DNA of 64,000 nt from Microbacteriaceae bacterium (GCA_009780695.1 WQZN01000003.1:124001-188000); one strand, 5' to 3'. Counted from the first letter of the stretch, positions 28,099-37,611 are shown. Made by a program: numbers and translations. The notes: generated from the letters alone by a model not told the origin.

Positions 28099-29814
28099 TC
28101 AGAGCAGGGCGCGCACGGCTGCCTCGAGCGCCGCGACCCGCGCATCGGCCTCGACCGTCGTCGCGCCGCGGCTGTCGAGGTAGACCTTGAGCTTCGGCTC
28201 CGTGCCGCTCGGGCGGATCATCACGCGCGAGCCGGCCGCGGTACGGATGCGCAGGATGTCATCGCGCAGCGCCCCGGGCCCGGTCGCCTCGGCGAGGTCC
28301 TCGAACGAGGTCACGGCGTCGTCGCCGAGCGCGGCGGGCGGGGTCGCGCGCAGCCGGCCCATGATCCGTCCGCGCTCGGACAGGTCGGTGACGCGCAGCG
28401 CGATCTGACCGCTCGCGAAGTGGCCGATCGCGGCGCCGACGAGCTCGAGCTGGTCGGCGACGGTGCGGCCCGCGGCCTTCCAGCGCAGGGCGAGCGAGAC
28501 GAAGCGGGCGGCGGCCGAGATGCCGTCCTTGTCGCGCACGGTCTCGGGGTTCACGAGGTAGCCGAGCGCCTCCTCATAGCCGAACAGCAGGTCGGGCGTG
28601 CGCGAGATCCACTTGAAGCCCGTGAGCGTGTCGGTGTAGCCGAGGGCGAAGTGCTCGGCGACGGCGCGCAGCGCGGGGGAGGAGACGATTGAGGCCGACA
28701 GCTGTCGCGGCGCGTGGTGCGCCCCGTGCGCGCCCGCCGCCTCGTCTTCGGCGGCGGACCAGCCGAGCAGCGTTCCGACCTCGTTGCCGGTCAGTCGCCG
28801 CCAGCCGCCTTCGGCTGCGGCATCCGGCACGGCGGCCGCGAACCGGTCGGCATCGGGGTCGTTCGCGATGATCAGCTCGGCACCGGACTCGCGCGCGGCG
28901 GCCATCGCGAGGTCGAGCGCGCCCGGCTCCTCGGGGTTCGGGAACGACACGGTGGGGAACGCCGGGTCGGGCTCCTGCTGGGCGGCGACGCTGAGCGGCG
29001 CGGGCAGGCCGGCTGCCTCGAAGACGCGGGATGCCGTGTCCCACCCGACCCCGTGCATCGCCGTGTAGACGACGTCGAGGCCCGTGTCGGCCGGCAGCGG
29101 CCCGGCGACGGCGGCGGTCGCCGCGACATACGCGTAGACGAGCGCCTCGTCGGCGAGCTCGTAGGCCTCCGACCGCGGCAGCGCGGTGATCGGGCCCGCA
29201 GCCGCCACGGCGGCGATGTGCGCGGCGATGTCGGCGTCGGTCGGCGGCACGATCTGCGAGCCGTGGTCGTCGTCGCCGAGGTAGACCTTGTAGCCGTTGT
29301 CCTTCGCGGGGTTGTGCGAGGCCGTCACCATGACGCCCGCCGAGACGCCGAGGTGGCGCACCGCGAAGGCGAGCACGGGCGTCGGCAGCAGGCGCGGCAG
29401 CAGGATCGTGCGCACGCCCGCGCCCGCGAAGACCTCGGCCGAGTCCTGCGCGAAGACCCGCGAGTTCTTCCGCCCGTCGTAGCCGATGACGACGGATGCC
29501 CCGCCGCCGCGCTTCTCGAGCAGATATCGCGCGATGCCCGCCGCGGCCTGCGCCACGAGCACGCGGTTCATGCGGGCCGGGCCCGCCGCGATCTCGCCGC
29601 GCAGGCCCGCCGTGCCGAAGGCGAGGCGCTCGTCGAAGCGGGAGCGCAGGTCGGCGAGGGCCGCCTCGTCGCCGGCCGACGCCCGCTCGACGAGGGTCTC
29701 GAGCTCGGCGCGGGTCTCGGGGTCGGGGTCCTGGGCGATCCAGGCGAGGGCCGCCGCGCTCACGGCATCCGACGTGCTCGGCTCGACGCCCCGCGCCGGG
29801 CTCTCGCCGCTCAC
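28099..29814 (-). CDS. Phospho-sugar mutase (phosphoglucomutase/phosphomannomutase or phosphopentomutase type)
   Basis: 571 residues of the alpha-D-phosphohexomutase family, PgcA-like. The phospho-Ser loop is VTASHNPAKDNGYK, the metal loop is NDPDADRFA, the sugar-binding loop is GYEEALGYLVN, and the phosphate loop is RPSGTEPKLKVY. Its overlap with the purine phosphorylase gene (4 bases) suggests it converts ribose 1-phosphate to ribose 5-phosphate; members of this subfamily have such phosphopentomutase activity. It could also supply mannose 1-phosphate to manC. Confidence 0.88.
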   Translation of the reverse strand: MSGESPARGVEPSTSDAVSAAALAWIAQDPDPETRAELETLVERASAGDEAALADLRSRFDERLAFGTAGLRGEIAAGPARMNRVLVAQAAAGIARYLLEKRGGGASVVIGYDGRKNSRVFAQDSAEVFAGAGVRTILLPRLLPTPVLAFAVRHLGVSAGVMVTASHNPAKDNGYKVYLGDDDHGSQIVPPTDADIAAHIAAVAAAGPITALPRSEAYELADEALVYAYVAATAAVAGPLPADTGLDVVYTAMHGVGWDTASRVFEAAGLPAPLSVAAQQEPDPAFPTVSFPNPEEPGALDLAMAAARESGAELIIANDPDADRFAAAVPDAAAEGGWRRLTGNEVGTLLGWSAAEDEAAGAHGAHHAPRQLSASIVSSPALRAVAEHFALGYTDTLTGFKWISRTPDLLFGYEEALGYLVNPETVRDKDGISAAARFVSLALRWKAAGRTVADQLELVGAAIGHFASGQIALRVTDLSERGRIMGRLRATPPAALGDDAVTSFEDLAEATGPGALRDDILRIRTAAGSRVMIRPSGTEPKLKVYLDSRGATTVEADARVAALEAAVRALL

Positions 29815-30638
29815 AGCCGACCCACGATCTGCGCGAGCAGCGCCGAGATGACGGGCTCGGCCGCCCGGCCTGCCCCGATCACCTCGGCGTGCGAGAGCGG
29901 GGTCGGCGAGATGCCGGCGGCGAGGTTGGTGATCAGCGAGAGGCCGAGCACCTCCATGCCGGCCTGGCGCGCCGCGATCGCCTCGAGCGCGGTCGACATG
30001 CCGACGATGTGGCCGCCGATCGTCTTGGCGTACTGCACCTCGGCCGGCGTCTCGTAGTGCGGACCGCGGAACTGCACGTAGACGCCCTCGTCGAGGCCCG
30101 GCTCGACGGTGCGGGCGAGGTCGCGCAGGCGGGCGGAGTACAGGTCAGTCAGGTCGACGAAGGTCGCGCCCTCGAGCGGGCTCGAGGCGGTCAGGTTGAT
30201 GTGGTCGCCGATGAGCACCGGCGTGCCGGGGGTCCAGTGCGGCTTGATGCCGCCCGCGCCGTTGGTGAGGACCATGACGGACGCCCCGGCGGCGGCGGCC
30301 GCGCGCACCGAGTGCACCACGTGGCGCACGCCGTGCCCCTCGTAGAAGTGCGTGCGCGCGCCGATCACGAGCGCGTGCTTGCCGTTCGGCAGCGCGATCG
30401 AGCGCAGGGTGCCGACGTGCCCGTCGAGCGCCGGCTTGCGGAAGCCGACGATCTCAGTCGCGGGGACGGTCGCGACGGTCTCGCCGATCAGGTCGGCGGC
30501 CTTGCCCCAGCCGCTGCCCAGGGTGAGGGCGATGTCGTGGTGTGCGACGCCAGTCTTCTCGGCGATCTGCTCGGCGGCCTGGCGGGCCGCGTCGAAGGGG
30601 TCGGTCTCGGGGATGTCCAGAATCGAGGCTTCGGCCAT
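29811..30638 (-). CDS. deoD: Purine-nucleoside phosphorylase, trimeric type
   Basis: Splits inosine and guanosine nucleosides to base and pentose 1-phosphate. 275 residues, the mammalian-like trimeric PNP class. Motifs: LGSGWG phosphate loop, TNGAGGIKP, GDHINLT, GPHYETPAEV, MSTALEAIAARQAG and the LITNLAAGI Asn. First gene of a two-gene operon with the mutase. The symbol deoD is used loosely; punA is an alternative for this class. The solo repeat A3 lies directly upstream. Confidence 0.93.
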   Translation of the reverse strand: MAEASILDIPETDPFDAARQAAEQIAEKTGVAHHDIALTLGSGWGKAADLIGETVATVPATEIVGFRKPALDGHVGTLRSIALPNGKHALVIGARTHFYEGHGVRHVVHSVRAAAAAGASVMVLTNGAGGIKPHWTPGTPVLIGDHINLTASSPLEGATFVDLTDLYSARLRDLARTVEPGLDEGVYVQFRGPHYETPAEVQYAKTIGGHIVGMSTALEAIAARQAGMEVLGLSLITNLAAGISPTPLSHAEVIGAGRAAEPVISALLAQIVGRL

Positions 30639-30663
30639 GCGGGGAGTCTATTCGGGGCCGACC

Positions 30664-30751
30664 GTTCACAACTCCTGATCGATGTCACGCCGTGCCGCGC
30701 CATGCCGCGCCGGCGCCCCGGCCGCGGCGGGCCCGTCAGGAGTTGCGCGCA
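30664..30751. repeat. Solo inverted repeat A3
   Basis: Arms gttcacaactcctgatcg (30664-30681) and cccgtcaggagttgcgcgc (30732-30750) share the core caactcctga with A1 and A2. The loop is about 50 bases and very GC-rich. It fills the divergent gap between the starts of the purine phosphorylase and lpdA genes, so it is not in a terminator position. No nuclease-like gene is nearby: it is a family A repeat without its gene. Confidence 0.8.
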
Positions 30752-30779
30752 CCTCCGGGCCGTGCGGCAGGATGAGCGC

Positions 30780-32216
30780 ATGGCCTTCGAGTTCGAGCGC
30801 AAGCAGCGAGTCACGATCATCGGCGGGGGCCCCGGGGGGTACGAGGCGGCGCTCTCCGCCGCGCAGCTCGGGGCGGACGTCACGATCGTCGAGCGGTCGG
30901 GCATCGGCGGCGCGGCCGTGATCACGGATGTCGTGCCCTCCAAGACCCTGATCGCGACCGCCGAGGCCGCCAGGAACATCCCCGACGCGGTCGGCCTGGG
31001 CGTCCAGTTCTTCACCCGCGGCGAGGACGGCCGCCCGCGCAGCCCCGAGGTCGCGGTCAACCTCGCGGCCGTGAACAAGCGCATCCTCGGACTCGCGCGC
31101 CAGCAGGGCGAGGACATGCGTGCCGAGCTCGTGCGGCACGGCGTCAAGGTCATCGACGGCTTCGGCCGCCTCGACGGCGACGGCACGGTCGTCGTCTCGA
31201 CGGCCTCGGGCCGCGGCGGCACCGACTTCGACCGCATCGACGCCGACACGATCGTGCTGGCGGTCGGCGCGAGTCCGCGCGAGCTGCCGACGGCGAAGCC
31301 CGACGGCGAGCGCATCCTGACCTGGACCCAGCTCTACACGCTGCAGTCGCTGCCCGAGCACCTCATCGTCGTCGGCTCGGGGGTCACCGGCGCCGAGTTC
31401 GCCTCGGCGTACATGAACCTCGGCACGAAGGTCACGCTCGTCTCGAGCCGCGAGCAGGTGCTGCCCGGCGAGGACACCGACGCCGCCCGCATCCTCGAGG
31501 ACGTCTTCACGCGCGGCGGCATGACCGTGCTGTCCAAGTCGCGCGCCGACTCGGTGGTGCGCACGGACGACGGCGTGCTGGTCACGCTCTCCGACGGCCG
31601 CACGGTCGAGGGCTCGCACTGCCTGATGGCCGTCGGCTCGATCCCCAACACGGCGGGCATCGGCCTCGAGGAGGCGGGGGTGCAGCTCACCCCGTCGGGC
31701 CAGATCCGCGTCAACCGCGTCGCACGGACATCCGTGCCCAACATCTATGCGGCGGGCGACTGCTCGGATGTCCTGCCGCTGGCCTCCGTCGCGTCCATGC
31801 AGGGCCGCACCGCGGTCTTCCACGCCATGGGCGACGCGGTCAACCCGATCGAGCTCCGCAACGTCACCTCGAACATCTTCACGCTGCCCGAGATCGCGAC
31901 GGTCGGCTGGTCGCAGAAGCAGATCGAGGAGGGCATCGCGCAGGGCGAGATCTACAAGGTGCCGCTGCACACCAACCCGCGCGCCAAGATGCTCGGCCTC
32001 AAGGACGGCTTCGTGAAGCTCTTCGCCCGTACCGGCTCGGGCACCGTGATCGGCGGGGTGATCGTGGCGCCGCGCGCGAGCGAGCTGATCTTCCCGCTCG
32101 CGCTCGCCGTGGAGCACCGCCTCACCGTCGACGAGGTCGCGCGGGCGTTCGCCGTCTTCCCGTCGCTCTCGGGCGCGGTCACGGACGCGGCCCGAGCGAT
32201 GCACATCGTCGGCTGA
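30780..32216 (+). CDS. LpdA-type NAD(P)H-quinone dehydrogenase-like flavoprotein lacking the redox disulfide
   Basis: 478 residues of the pyridine nucleotide-disulfide oxidoreductase fold: FAD site VTIIGGGPGGYEAA (11-24), NAD site VVGSGVTGAEFA, second FAD motif IYAAGDCSD and the dimerisation domain. In true dihydrolipoamide dehydrogenase two Cys occur in GGTCLNxGCIPSK. Here the aligned residues are Ala46 and Val51 (GGAAVITDVVPSK), so it cannot act as a disulfide reductase. This agrees with the LpdA/Rv3303c group of NAD(P)H:quinone reductases. The start is the ATG at 30780; the upstream open frame is not coding. Confidence 0.9.
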   Translation: MAFEFERKQRVTIIGGGPGGYEAALSAAQLGADVTIVERSGIGGAAVITDVVPSKTLIATAEAARNIPDAVGLGVQFFTRGEDGRPRSPEVAVNLAAVNKRILGLARQQGEDMRAELVRHGVKVIDGFGRLDGDGTVVVSTASGRGGTDFDRIDADTIVLAVGASPRELPTAKPDGERILTWTQLYTLQSLPEHLIVVGSGVTGAEFASAYMNLGTKVTLVSSREQVLPGEDTDAARILEDVFTRGGMTVLSKSRADSVVRTDDGVLVTLSDGRTVEGSHCLMAVGSIPNTAGIGLEEAGVQLTPSGQIRVNRVARTSVPNIYAAGDCSDVLPLASVASMQGRTAVFHAMGDAVNPIELRNVTSNIFTLPEIATVGWSQKQIEEGIAQGEIYKVPLHTNPRAKMLGLKDGFVKLFARTGSGTVIGGVIVAPRASELIFPLALAVEHRLTVDEVARAFAVFPSLSGAVTDAARAMHIVG

Positions 32217-32263
32217 CCCGCTCTGCTCCCGCCCGCCCGCCCCGGCCCCGCCCCGCGATGCCC

Positions 32264-32320
32264 CCAAGTGTGAGTTCGGGCTGACACCTCGCGGGATCGA
32301 CAGCCCGAACTCACACTTGG
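32264..32320. repeat. Perfect 20-base inverted repeat (palindrome F)
   Basis: Arms ccaagtgtgagttcgggctg (32264-32283) and its exact complement (32301-32320), loop 17 bases. It lies between the convergent lpdA and YhgE genes, so a two-way terminator is possible, but there are no T-runs. The arm/loop geometry matches palindrome G (18-base arms, 16-base loop) although the sequences differ. Confidence 0.8.
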
Positions 32321-32332
32321 TGTGCGTTCGCG

Positions 32333-34369
32333 TCAGATCGCGAAGTCCGGGACCGCCACCGGCTGCTTCCGGGCGGCGCGCAATGCGCTGACGCCGACGG
32401 ACACTGCGAGTGCTCCGAGCAGCCAGCAGGCCAGCACGACGACACCGGCGCCGACGCCCGCCCCGCCGCCCGCGATGAGCGAGCGGAACGCATTCGCCGC
32501 ATAGGTCAGCGGCAAGGCGGAGTGGATCACCTGGAAGAACCCGGGCGCGGTCTGGATCGGGTAGGTCGCGCCGGCCGCCGCCACCTGAAGCACCAGGAGG
32601 ATGAGTCCGAGGAACCGCCCGCGGCTGCCGAACACGACCATGAGCGCGTGGTTCACGGCGGTGAACGCGAGGCTCACGAGGCCGAGGAACAGTGCGAGGC
32701 CGACCGGATGAGCGGGGTGCACGCCGATGCCGAGCGTGACGACGAGGTAGAGCAGCGCGGCCTGGGCGAGCGAGATCCCCGCCCCGCGCAGATAGCCGAG
32801 CAGCGCGGCGAGCCAGCCGGGGCGGCCTCGCTCGATCGAGCGCAGAGGGATCGCCCGCAGCAGCATGTAGATCGAGAGCCCGCCGACCCACGCGCCGAGC
32901 GCCATGAAGTACGGCGCGAGACCGTAGCCGTAGCTCGGCACACTGTCGAGCTTCGTCTGCTCGAGAGCGATCGGCTGCGCCCCGACCTCGCTGAGGTGCT
33001 TCTTGTCGGACGCCGAGTAGGCGGGTGCGGATGCCGCGCCGTCGGCGAGCTTCGACGCGAGCTCCTGCGAGCCGGACACGAGCGTCGTCGCGCCCGACTC
33101 GAGCTGCGTGGCGCTCTGCGCGACCCGGCTCGTGCCCGTGGCGAGTGCGGATGCCCCGGCTGAGGCATCCGCAGCGGCCCCCGCCAGCTTCTCGGCGCCG
33201 CTCGCCGCCTCGCTCATCTTGCCCGCAAGGGTGCCCGCGCCGGCGGATGCCTGCGCAACGGCGTCCGTCAGCGCGGGGGCCTGCGACGACAGGGTCTGCG
33301 CTCCGGAGGCGAGCTGCTGCGCACCCGCATCGAGCGCGGCGCTGTTGGTGTAGCCCGACCCCGTCGCGGTTCCAGCGACCTTCTCGACGCCCGCGCACAG
33401 CTGCGCGCCGACCGGGTCGGCCGCGGTCAGGGGGTTCGCGGCGATCGAGGCGCAGCTCGCGGCGAGCTGGTCGACGCCGCCCGTGTAATCGGAGAGCTTC
33501 TGCGAGAGCGTGCCGGCACCGCTTGCCAGCTGCGCGCTCGCCGCGGGGAGCGCGTCGGTCTCGGCTTTCAGCTGCGAGAGCCCGCTGCTCAGCCTCTGTG
33601 CTCCGTCGGCGAGCTGCCCGGCGCCCGAGGCGAGGCTCTGAGCGCCCGTCGTGAGCTGTGCCGAGCCGCTCGACAGGGTCGCTGCGCCCGAGGCCGCCTG
33701 GCTCGCCCCGCTCGCGAGCTGGGTCGTGCCCGTCTTCAGGCCGCTCGCGCCCGAGGCCAGCTGCTTGGCCCCGTCGGCTGCGTCGCCGAGCCGGGTCGAG
33801 ACCGTGTCGAGGCCCGAGTAGATGCCCGAGAGGTACTGCCGGGTGACCGAGCTCGACGCCGACTGCGAGATCGCGAGCCCGACCGTCTTCGCGGCGACGC
33901 CGACGATGTAGTTGTGGCCGTCGTCGGTCGTGATGGTCACCTTCGAGGCGGATGCGTCGGCCGGCACGTCGCCGCCGAGGGACGCGGCGTTCGCGGAGAG
34001 GTCGCGGGGGAGCGTGATGACGGCGAGATACGTGCCGTCCTTCAAGCCGGCCGCCGCGGATGCCGCGTCCGTGCGCTTCCAGTCGAAGTCGTCGTCGCGC
34101 TCATCGGCAACGAGCCCGCGCGCGACCTGTGTGCCGACGTCGACCGTCGTGCCGTCCAGCGCGACGGGCTTGTCGAGGTCGACGACCGCGGCCGGGATCT
34201 TGTCGAGGCGGTGGGTCGGGTCCTGATTGGCCCAGATGAGCGCGCCGCCGTAGATCAGCGGAATGCAGGCGATCGCCGCGATCGCGACGCGCACGGCGCG
34301 ACTCCGCTTCGTGGCGGCCCGGATGGCCTCTGCCGGCTGCTGTGTCACGTGATCCCCTTCGCCCGACAC
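32333..34369 (-). CDS. YhgE/Pip-domain membrane protein
   Basis: 678 residues. One N-terminal membrane segment (about 28-46), then a long extracytoplasmic region made of repeated LASGA/QLASGA heptad-like units that should form an extended coiled structure, then five to six membrane segments and a cytoplasmic tail. This is the YhgE/Pip family, related to ABC-2/MmpL-like and phage-infection-protein permeases and to T7SS-associated proteins. Substrate unknown. Two operator-like dyads (34371-34418) lie directly upstream, and a TetR regulator is divergent. A GTG 21 bases downstream is an alternative start. Confidence 0.87.
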   Translation of the reverse strand: MSGEGDHVTQQPAEAIRAATKRSRAVRVAIAAIACIPLIYGGALIWANQDPTHRLDKIPAAVVDLDKPVALDGTTVDVGTQVARGLVADERDDDFDWKRTDAASAAAGLKDGTYLAVITLPRDLSANAASLGGDVPADASASKVTITTDDGHNYIVGVAAKTVGLAISQSASSSVTRQYLSGIYSGLDTVSTRLGDAADGAKQLASGASGLKTGTTQLASGASQAASGAATLSSGSAQLTTGAQSLASGAGQLADGAQRLSSGLSQLKAETDALPAASAQLASGAGTLSQKLSDYTGGVDQLAASCASIAANPLTAADPVGAQLCAGVEKVAGTATGSGYTNSAALDAGAQQLASGAQTLSSQAPALTDAVAQASAGAGTLAGKMSEAASGAEKLAGAAADASAGASALATGTSRVAQSATQLESGATTLVSGSQELASKLADGAASAPAYSASDKKHLSEVGAQPIALEQTKLDSVPSYGYGLAPYFMALGAWVGGLSIYMLLRAIPLRSIERGRPGWLAALLGYLRGAGISLAQAALLYLVVTLGIGVHPAHPVGLALFLGLVSLAFTAVNHALMVVFGSRGRFLGLILLVLQVAAAGATYPIQTAPGFFQVIHSALPLTYAANAFRSLIAGGGAGVGAGVVVLACWLLGALAVSVGVSALRAARKQPVAVPDFAI

Positions 34370-34370
34370 T

Positions 34371-34418
34371 GATTTACAAACGTAAATTAGAAACTAGGCT
34401 AGTTTACACATGTAAATC
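34371..34418. promoter_or_regulatory. Paired TetR-type operators in the divergent YhgE/TetR promoter region
   Basis: Two dyads, atttacaaacgtaaat (34372-34387) and gtttacacatgtaaat (34402-34417), 30 bases apart centre to centre, with an AT-rich stretch (tagaaactaggcta) between them that likely holds the promoter elements. Both share the half-site TTTAC. The spacing, about three helical turns, would put two regulator dimers on the same face. This is by far the most AT-rich stretch of its surroundings. Likely bound by the TetR protein at 34467. Confidence 0.82.
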
Positions 34419-34466
34419 AGGAAGCGTGCACCGGTCTGCGACAGAGCCGACTGGGAGGATGGACGC

Positions 34467-35078
34467 ATGGATGCCGCAGCCGACGACCCCCGCGCCGTGC
34501 GCTCACGGCTCGCGCTGATCGCGGCGGGCACCGAACTGCTCGACGCGCACGAGTTCGACGAGCTGTCGATCACCCAGGTCGTCGCCGCGGCGGGCGTGAC
34601 CCGGCCGACCTTTTACCAGCACTTCGGCGACCTGTCCGAGCTCGCGCGTGCGGCGGTGGCAGCCCGGCTCACGGCCGAGTTCACCCGCCACGACCCGGCG
34701 CAGGCGGCATCCGCCGAGACACAGGCCGATTGGCAGGAGCGCGTCGAGCCGATCGCACGCGAACTGCTCGAGCACCTCGCGGCGCACCGCGACTTCTACC
34801 GCAGGGTGCTGCGCGGCCCGCGCTCGGGCAGCGCGGTCGATGCAGTGGTCGAGATCGTCGCGACGAGGATCCTCGACAACTCGCCGCTGCTCGCCGGGCT
34901 CGACGATTCGAGTTCGGACGAGGTGCGCGACAGCGTCGCGATCGTCTCCGGCGGCCTCGTCTGGCTGCTGGGCGCCTGGCTCCGCACATCGCTCACCGGT
35001 CGGGACTCCGTTCCGGCCATGGCCCACCGCGTGGCGGTGCAGGTCGTCAGGCTCGCCCGCGGCCCCGGCCGCCCTTAG
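34467..35078 (+). CDS. TetR-family transcriptional regulator
   Basis: 203 residues. The N-terminal helix-turn-helix reads [43 protein letters not shown] (split over about residues 14-56), the standard TetR pattern. The C-terminal ligand domain is all helical and not assignable. Divergent from the YhgE gene with a shared operator region, so it most likely represses that exporter-like gene and itself. Its stop overlaps the accA stop on the other strand by 4 bases. Confidence 0.9.
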   Translation: MDAAADDPRAVRSRLALIAAGTELLDAHEFDELSITQVVAAAGVTRPTFYQHFGDLSELARAAVAARLTAEFTRHDPAQAASAETQADWQERVEPIARELLEHLAAHRDFYRRVLRGPRSGSAVDAVVEIVATRILDNSPLLAGLDDSSSDEVRDSVAIVSGGLVWLLGAWLRTSLTGRDSVPAMAHRVAVQVVRLARGPGRP

Positions 35079-36844
35079 ACGATGTCGAGCAGGCGGGTGC
35101 CCGCGCTGACCGTCGCGCCGACCTCGGCGTTGATGCCCTGGATCGTGCCGTCCTTGTGGGCGGTCAGCGGCTGCTCCATCTTCATCGCCTCGAGCACGAC
35201 GACCAGTTCGCCCTTCGCGACCTGAGCGCCTTCCTCGACGGCGATCTTGACGATGGTGGCCTGCATCGGCGCGGTGATGGAGCTGCCGGATGCCGTCGTC
35301 GTCGCGCCCCTGCCGCGGCCGGTGCCCGCGCGCTTCGGCGCGGGCGCGGCGGCGCGGGCGCCGGGGGAGAGCAGCAGCCGCGACGGCAGCGTCACCTCGA
35401 CGCGCTTGCCCTCGACCTCGAGCACGACGCTGTGGCGTTCCTCGGCGTCGCGCGGGGCATCCGCAGCGCCGCTCCACGGCTCGAGGCCGCCGGCCCACTC
35501 GGTCTCGATCCAGCGGGTGAACACGCTGAACGGCTCGCCGTTCTCGGGGGCGAACGCCGCGTCGCGCACGATCGCGCGGTGGAAGGGCAGCACGGTCGGC
35601 AGACCGGCCACCTCGAACTCGTCGAGGGCGCGACGGGCGCGGTCGAGCGCCTCGTCGCGGGTGGCGCCGGTCACGATGAGCTTCGCGAGCAGCGAGTCGA
35701 ACGAGCCGGAGATCTCGTCGCCGGCCTGCACGCCCGAGTCGACGCGCACGCCGGGGCCGGATGCCGGCTTGAACACGTGAACGGGCCCGGGCGCGGGCAT
35801 GAAGTTGCGGCCCGGGTCCTCGCCGTTGATGCGGAACTCGAAGGAGTGGCCGCGGGGCTCGGGGTCCGGGTAGTCGAGCACGCCGCCCTCGGCGAGGCGG
35901 AACTGCTCGCGCACGAGGTCGAGGCCGGTGACCTCCTCCGAGACCGGGTGCTCGACCTGCAGGCGGGTGTTCACCTCAAGGAAGCTGACGGTGCCGTCCT
36001 GGCCGATCAGGAACTCGCACGTGCCGGCGCCGAGGTAGCCGACCTCCTTGAGGATCGCCTTCGACGCGCGGTACAGCTCGTCGCGCTGGGCGTCGGTGAG
36101 GAACGGCGCGGGGGCCTCCTCGACGAGCTTCTGGTGGCGGCGCTGCAGCGAGCAGTCGCGGGTCGAGACGACGACGACGTTGCCGTGCGCGTCGGCCAGG
36201 CACTGGGTCTCGACGTGACGCGGCTTGTCGAGGTACTTCTCGACGAAGCACTCGCCGCGGCCGAACGCCGCGACGGCCTCGCGGGTCGCCGAGTCGAACA
36301 GCTCGGGGATCTCCTCGCGGGTGCGCGCGACCTTGAGGCCGCGGCCGCCGCCGCCGAACGCCGCCTTGATGGCGACGGGCAGGCCGTGCTGGTCGACGAA
36401 GTCGAGCACCTCGGTCGCGTCCGCGACGGGGTTGAGGGTGCCGGGGGCCATGGGCGCGCCCGCGATCTCGGCCACGTGGCGCGCGCTCACCTTGTCGCCG
36501 AGGCGCTCGATGGCCTCGGGGCTCGGGCCGATCCAGGTCAGGCCGGCCGCGATGACGGCGCGCGCGAAGTCGGCGTTCTCGGCGAGGAAGCCGTAGCCGG
36601 GGTGCACGGCGTCCGCCCCGCTGCGCCGTGCGACGCCGAGGAGCTTCTCGATGACGAGGTAGGTCTCGGCGCTCGTCGTGCCGCCGAGGGCATAGGCCTC
36701 GTCGGCGAGCCGGGAGTGCAGGGCATCGCGGTCCTGGTCGGCGTAGACGGCGACCGATCCGATTCCGGCGTCCTTCGCGGCGCGGATGACTCGGACGGCG
36801 ATCTCGCCGCGGTTGGCGACCAGGACTTTGGAGATTCGGGGCAC
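35075..36844 (-). CDS. accA3: Acyl-CoA carboxylase alpha subunit (biotin carboxylase + biotin carboxyl carrier)
   Basis: 589 residues. Biotin carboxylase domain about 1-450 with [17 protein letters not shown] at the N-terminus, ATP-grasp glycine loop [12 protein letters not shown] and catalytic [17 protein letters not shown]. The C-terminal carrier domain holds the biotinyl Lys555 in LEAMKMEQP. It carboxylates biotin for the AccD carboxyltransferase at 43766; the BirA at 46845 attaches biotin. The linker near residues 450-510 is rich in Ala, Gly and Arg. Confidence 0.95.
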   Translation of the reverse strand: MPRISKVLVANRGEIAVRVIRAAKDAGIGSVAVYADQDRDALHSRLADEAYALGGTTSAETYLVIEKLLGVARRSGADAVHPGYGFLAENADFARAVIAAGLTWIGPSPEAIERLGDKVSARHVAEIAGAPMAPGTLNPVADATEVLDFVDQHGLPVAIKAAFGGGGRGLKVARTREEIPELFDSATREAVAAFGRGECFVEKYLDKPRHVETQCLADAHGNVVVVSTRDCSLQRRHQKLVEEAPAPFLTDAQRDELYRASKAILKEVGYLGAGTCEFLIGQDGTVSFLEVNTRLQVEHPVSEEVTGLDLVREQFRLAEGGVLDYPDPEPRGHSFEFRINGEDPGRNFMPAPGPVHVFKPASGPGVRVDSGVQAGDEISGSFDSLLAKLIVTGATRDEALDRARRALDEFEVAGLPTVLPFHRAIVRDAAFAPENGEPFSVFTRWIETEWAGGLEPWSGAADAPRDAEERHSVVLEVEGKRVEVTLPSRLLLSPGARAAAPAPKRAGTGRGRGATTTASGSSITAPMQATIVKIAVEEGAQVAKGELVVVLEAMKMEQPLTAHKDGTIQGINAEVGATVSAGTRLLDIV

Positions 36845-36954
36845 CCGTCAACCCTACAAAGGCGCGTATGCCGGGAATTGGATGCCACGGACAAAACTCC
36901 CACCGAACCTTTGTCGCTCAGTGGGAAGCGGCGAGGCCCGCTCAGCAGTTCCGG

Positions 36955-37611
36955 CTACGCCTCGGCGGCGCCGGCGCGGTTCCAGAACGCCGTCCACTCG
37001 AGGCCGAGCGAGCGCACGAGCCGCCGTAGCGTGGGCAGCGACATCCCGATCACGGTCGACGGGTCGCCCGCGATGCGCTCGACGAACGGGCCGCCGAGGC
37101 TGTCGATGGTGAACGCGCCCGCGACGTGCAGCGGCTCGCCGCTCGCGATGTACGCGTCGATCTCGGCGTCGGTGAGGTCGGCGGAGAAGGTGACGGATGC
37201 CTCGGCGACGGCCCCGACCGCAGCGCGCACCTCGCCCCCGCGATGGTCGATGACCCAGTGCCCCGAGTGCAGCACGCCGGTTCGCCCGCGCTGTGCGTGC
37301 CACCGCTCGCGGGCGATCTCGGGCTCGTGCGGCTTGCCGTAGACCACGCCGTCGAGCTCGAACGCGCTGTCGCAGCCGACGATCACGCCGTCGACGGGCT
37401 CGCCGCCCGGGGCCGAGCCGAGCACCGCCTCCGCCTTGGCGCGGGCGAGCAGCTGCACCATGTGCCCCGCCGCCAGAGACCCGTGCTCCGCCTCCGCTGC
37501 CGCGACGGCGGCGGGCTCGTCGACGTGCGAGGGGACGACGAGCGGCTCGACGCCGGCATTGCGCAACAGCCAGAGGCGGGCGGGGGACGTCGACGCGAGG
37601 TAGAGGCGCAT
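36955..37611 (-). CDS. maf: Maf-family nucleoside triphosphate pyrophosphatase
   Basis: 218 residues from the ATG at 37611 (MRLYLASTSPARLWLLRNAG). Hydrolyses non-canonical or modified nucleotides such as dTTP/UTP or m7GTP. The SPAR/S start motif, the GCDSAFELDG loop and IDAYIASGEPL are the family hallmarks. Upstream of accA3 by 110 bases on the same strand; maf commonly neighbours acc genes in actinobacteria. The 280 bases before its start (37612-37891) hold no recognisable gene. Confidence 0.92.
   Translation of the reverse strand: MRLYLASTSPARLWLLRNAGVEPLVVPSHVDEPAAVAAAEAEHGSLAAGHMVQLLARAKAEAVLGSAPGGEPVDGVIVGCDSAFELDGVVYGKPHEPEIARERWHAQRGRTGVLHSGHWVIDHRGGEVRAAVGAVAEASVTFSADLTDAEIDAYIASGEPLHVAGAFTIDSLGGPFVERIAGDPSTVIGMSLPTLRRLVRSLGLEWTAFWNRAGAAEA

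Noticed and set aside
30780-32216. Dihydrolipoamide dehydrogenase (E3) assignment
   Set aside because: Both active-site cysteines are replaced (Ala46, Val51) and no 2-oxoacid dehydrogenase genes are nearby.
33000-33800. Repetitive DNA that could be taken for a tandem or CRISPR-like array
   Set aside because: It encodes the repeated LASGA units of the YhgE/Pip protein. Units vary in length and sequence, are in frame, and have no constant repeat-spacer structure.
36845-36954. Possible hairpin in the gap between maf and accA3 (tcccac with gtggga)
   Set aside because: Six-base arms only; no convincing terminator or repeat.
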